Shown here piece after piece: positions 13,915 to 14,123 of a stretch of 14,123 bases of DNA (position 1 is its first letter; every line of letters starts with the position of its first letter). This DNA is from Clostridia bacterium. GTDB lineage: Bacteria > Bacillota > Clostridia > Oscillospirales > CAG-272. The stretch is taken from the NCBI GenBank assembly GCA_017648425.1, contig JAGCJD010000133.1, positions 1-14,123 of the forward strand. The letters run 5' to 3'. The notes under the pieces were generated by a model, which was given only the letters and a program-made list of their open reading frames with translations, was not told the origin of the DNA and ran no database searches. Position numbers and translations under genes: made by a program.

Positions 13915-14123
13915 TTAGTCAGCGTAAACGCTAACCTGCTTCTTGCTCTTTGTCTTCTGCTCAAACTTTACCTTACCGTCGATAAGAGCGAAAAGTGTGT
14001 CATCCTTACCGATACCAACGTTGTTACCGGGATGGATAGCAGTACCTCTCTGTCTTACGATGATGTTACCGGCAAGAACAGCCTGTCCGTCTGCCTTCTT
14101 AACGCCAAGACGCTTGGACTCAC
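13915..14123 (-). CDS. rpmA: 50S ribosomal protein L27 (5' partial)
   Basis: The last 69 codons, stop included, of ribosomal protein L27, a large-subunit protein near the peptidyl-transferase centre. The visible protein starts at ESKRLGVKKADGQ and contains AGNIIVRQRGTAIHPGNNVG, an almost textbook L27 sequence, and ends KKQVSVYAD. The missing roughly 20 N-terminal residues lie beyond the window. In Clostridia the N-terminus often carries a short prepeptide cleaved by a dedicated protease; it cannot be checked here. It is normally last in the rplU-ysxB-rpmA operon, which fits the two terminators that follow. Confidence 0.97.
   Translation of the reverse strand, partial: ESKRLGVKKADGQAVLAGNIIVRQRGTAIHPGNNVGIGKDDTLFALIDGKVKFEQKTKSKKQVSVYAD

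Overview
The window looks like a chromosomal segment of an anaerobic, Gram-positive Clostridia-type bacterium, probably a gut or rumen lineage. The signs are strong GGAGG-like ribosome binding sites, AT-rich regulatory DNA with sigma-A style promoters, lipobox signal peptides, a BspA-type leucine-rich-repeat lipoprotein, and oxygen-sensitive enzymes (a glycyl radical enzyme with its activase, and an iron-sulfur L-serine dehydratase). I cannot name a species from the sequence.

Layout. At the left, a partial BspA/LRR_5 surface lipoprotein (minus strand, C-terminus cut by the window edge) is divergent from an alkaline-phosphatase-family lipoprotein (plus strand). A shared intergenic region holds one extended -10 promoter for each. 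A 12-bp-stem bidirectional terminator at 3638-3666 separates the phosphatase from a long set of co-directional minus-strand genes. In transcription order (right to left) these are: a short glycyl radical enzyme (GRE), its radical-SAM activase, a 317-nt gap with structured DNA, an OPA-type MFS transporter, an alpha/beta-hydrolase esterase, a raffinose-synthase-like GH36 alpha-galactosidase, an AEC-family permease, a single-chain L-serine dehydratase, and a GH43 glycosidase. At the far right the 3' part of rpmA (ribosomal protein L27) is followed by two tandem terminators that insulate it from the GRE promoter, which has perfect TTGACA-17-TATAAT boxes.

How the genes may work together (inference). 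Neither glycosidase nor the esterase shows a signal peptide, so this appears to be a cytoplasmic pathway. Small acylated or alpha-galactosylated molecules would enter through the MFS transporter and be deacylated and deglycosylated. An aglycone or sugar-derived polyol or acid could then go to the GRE, whose Cys-x-Glu active site is that of C-X bond-cleaving eliminases rather than of pyruvate formate-lyase. Serine dehydratase would feed pyruvate, and the AEC permease could move an organic acid. The GRE is unusually short (about 655 residues) and has tryptophans on both sides of the radical glycine. I cannot assign its substrate, and it is the best candidate here for an undescribed function.
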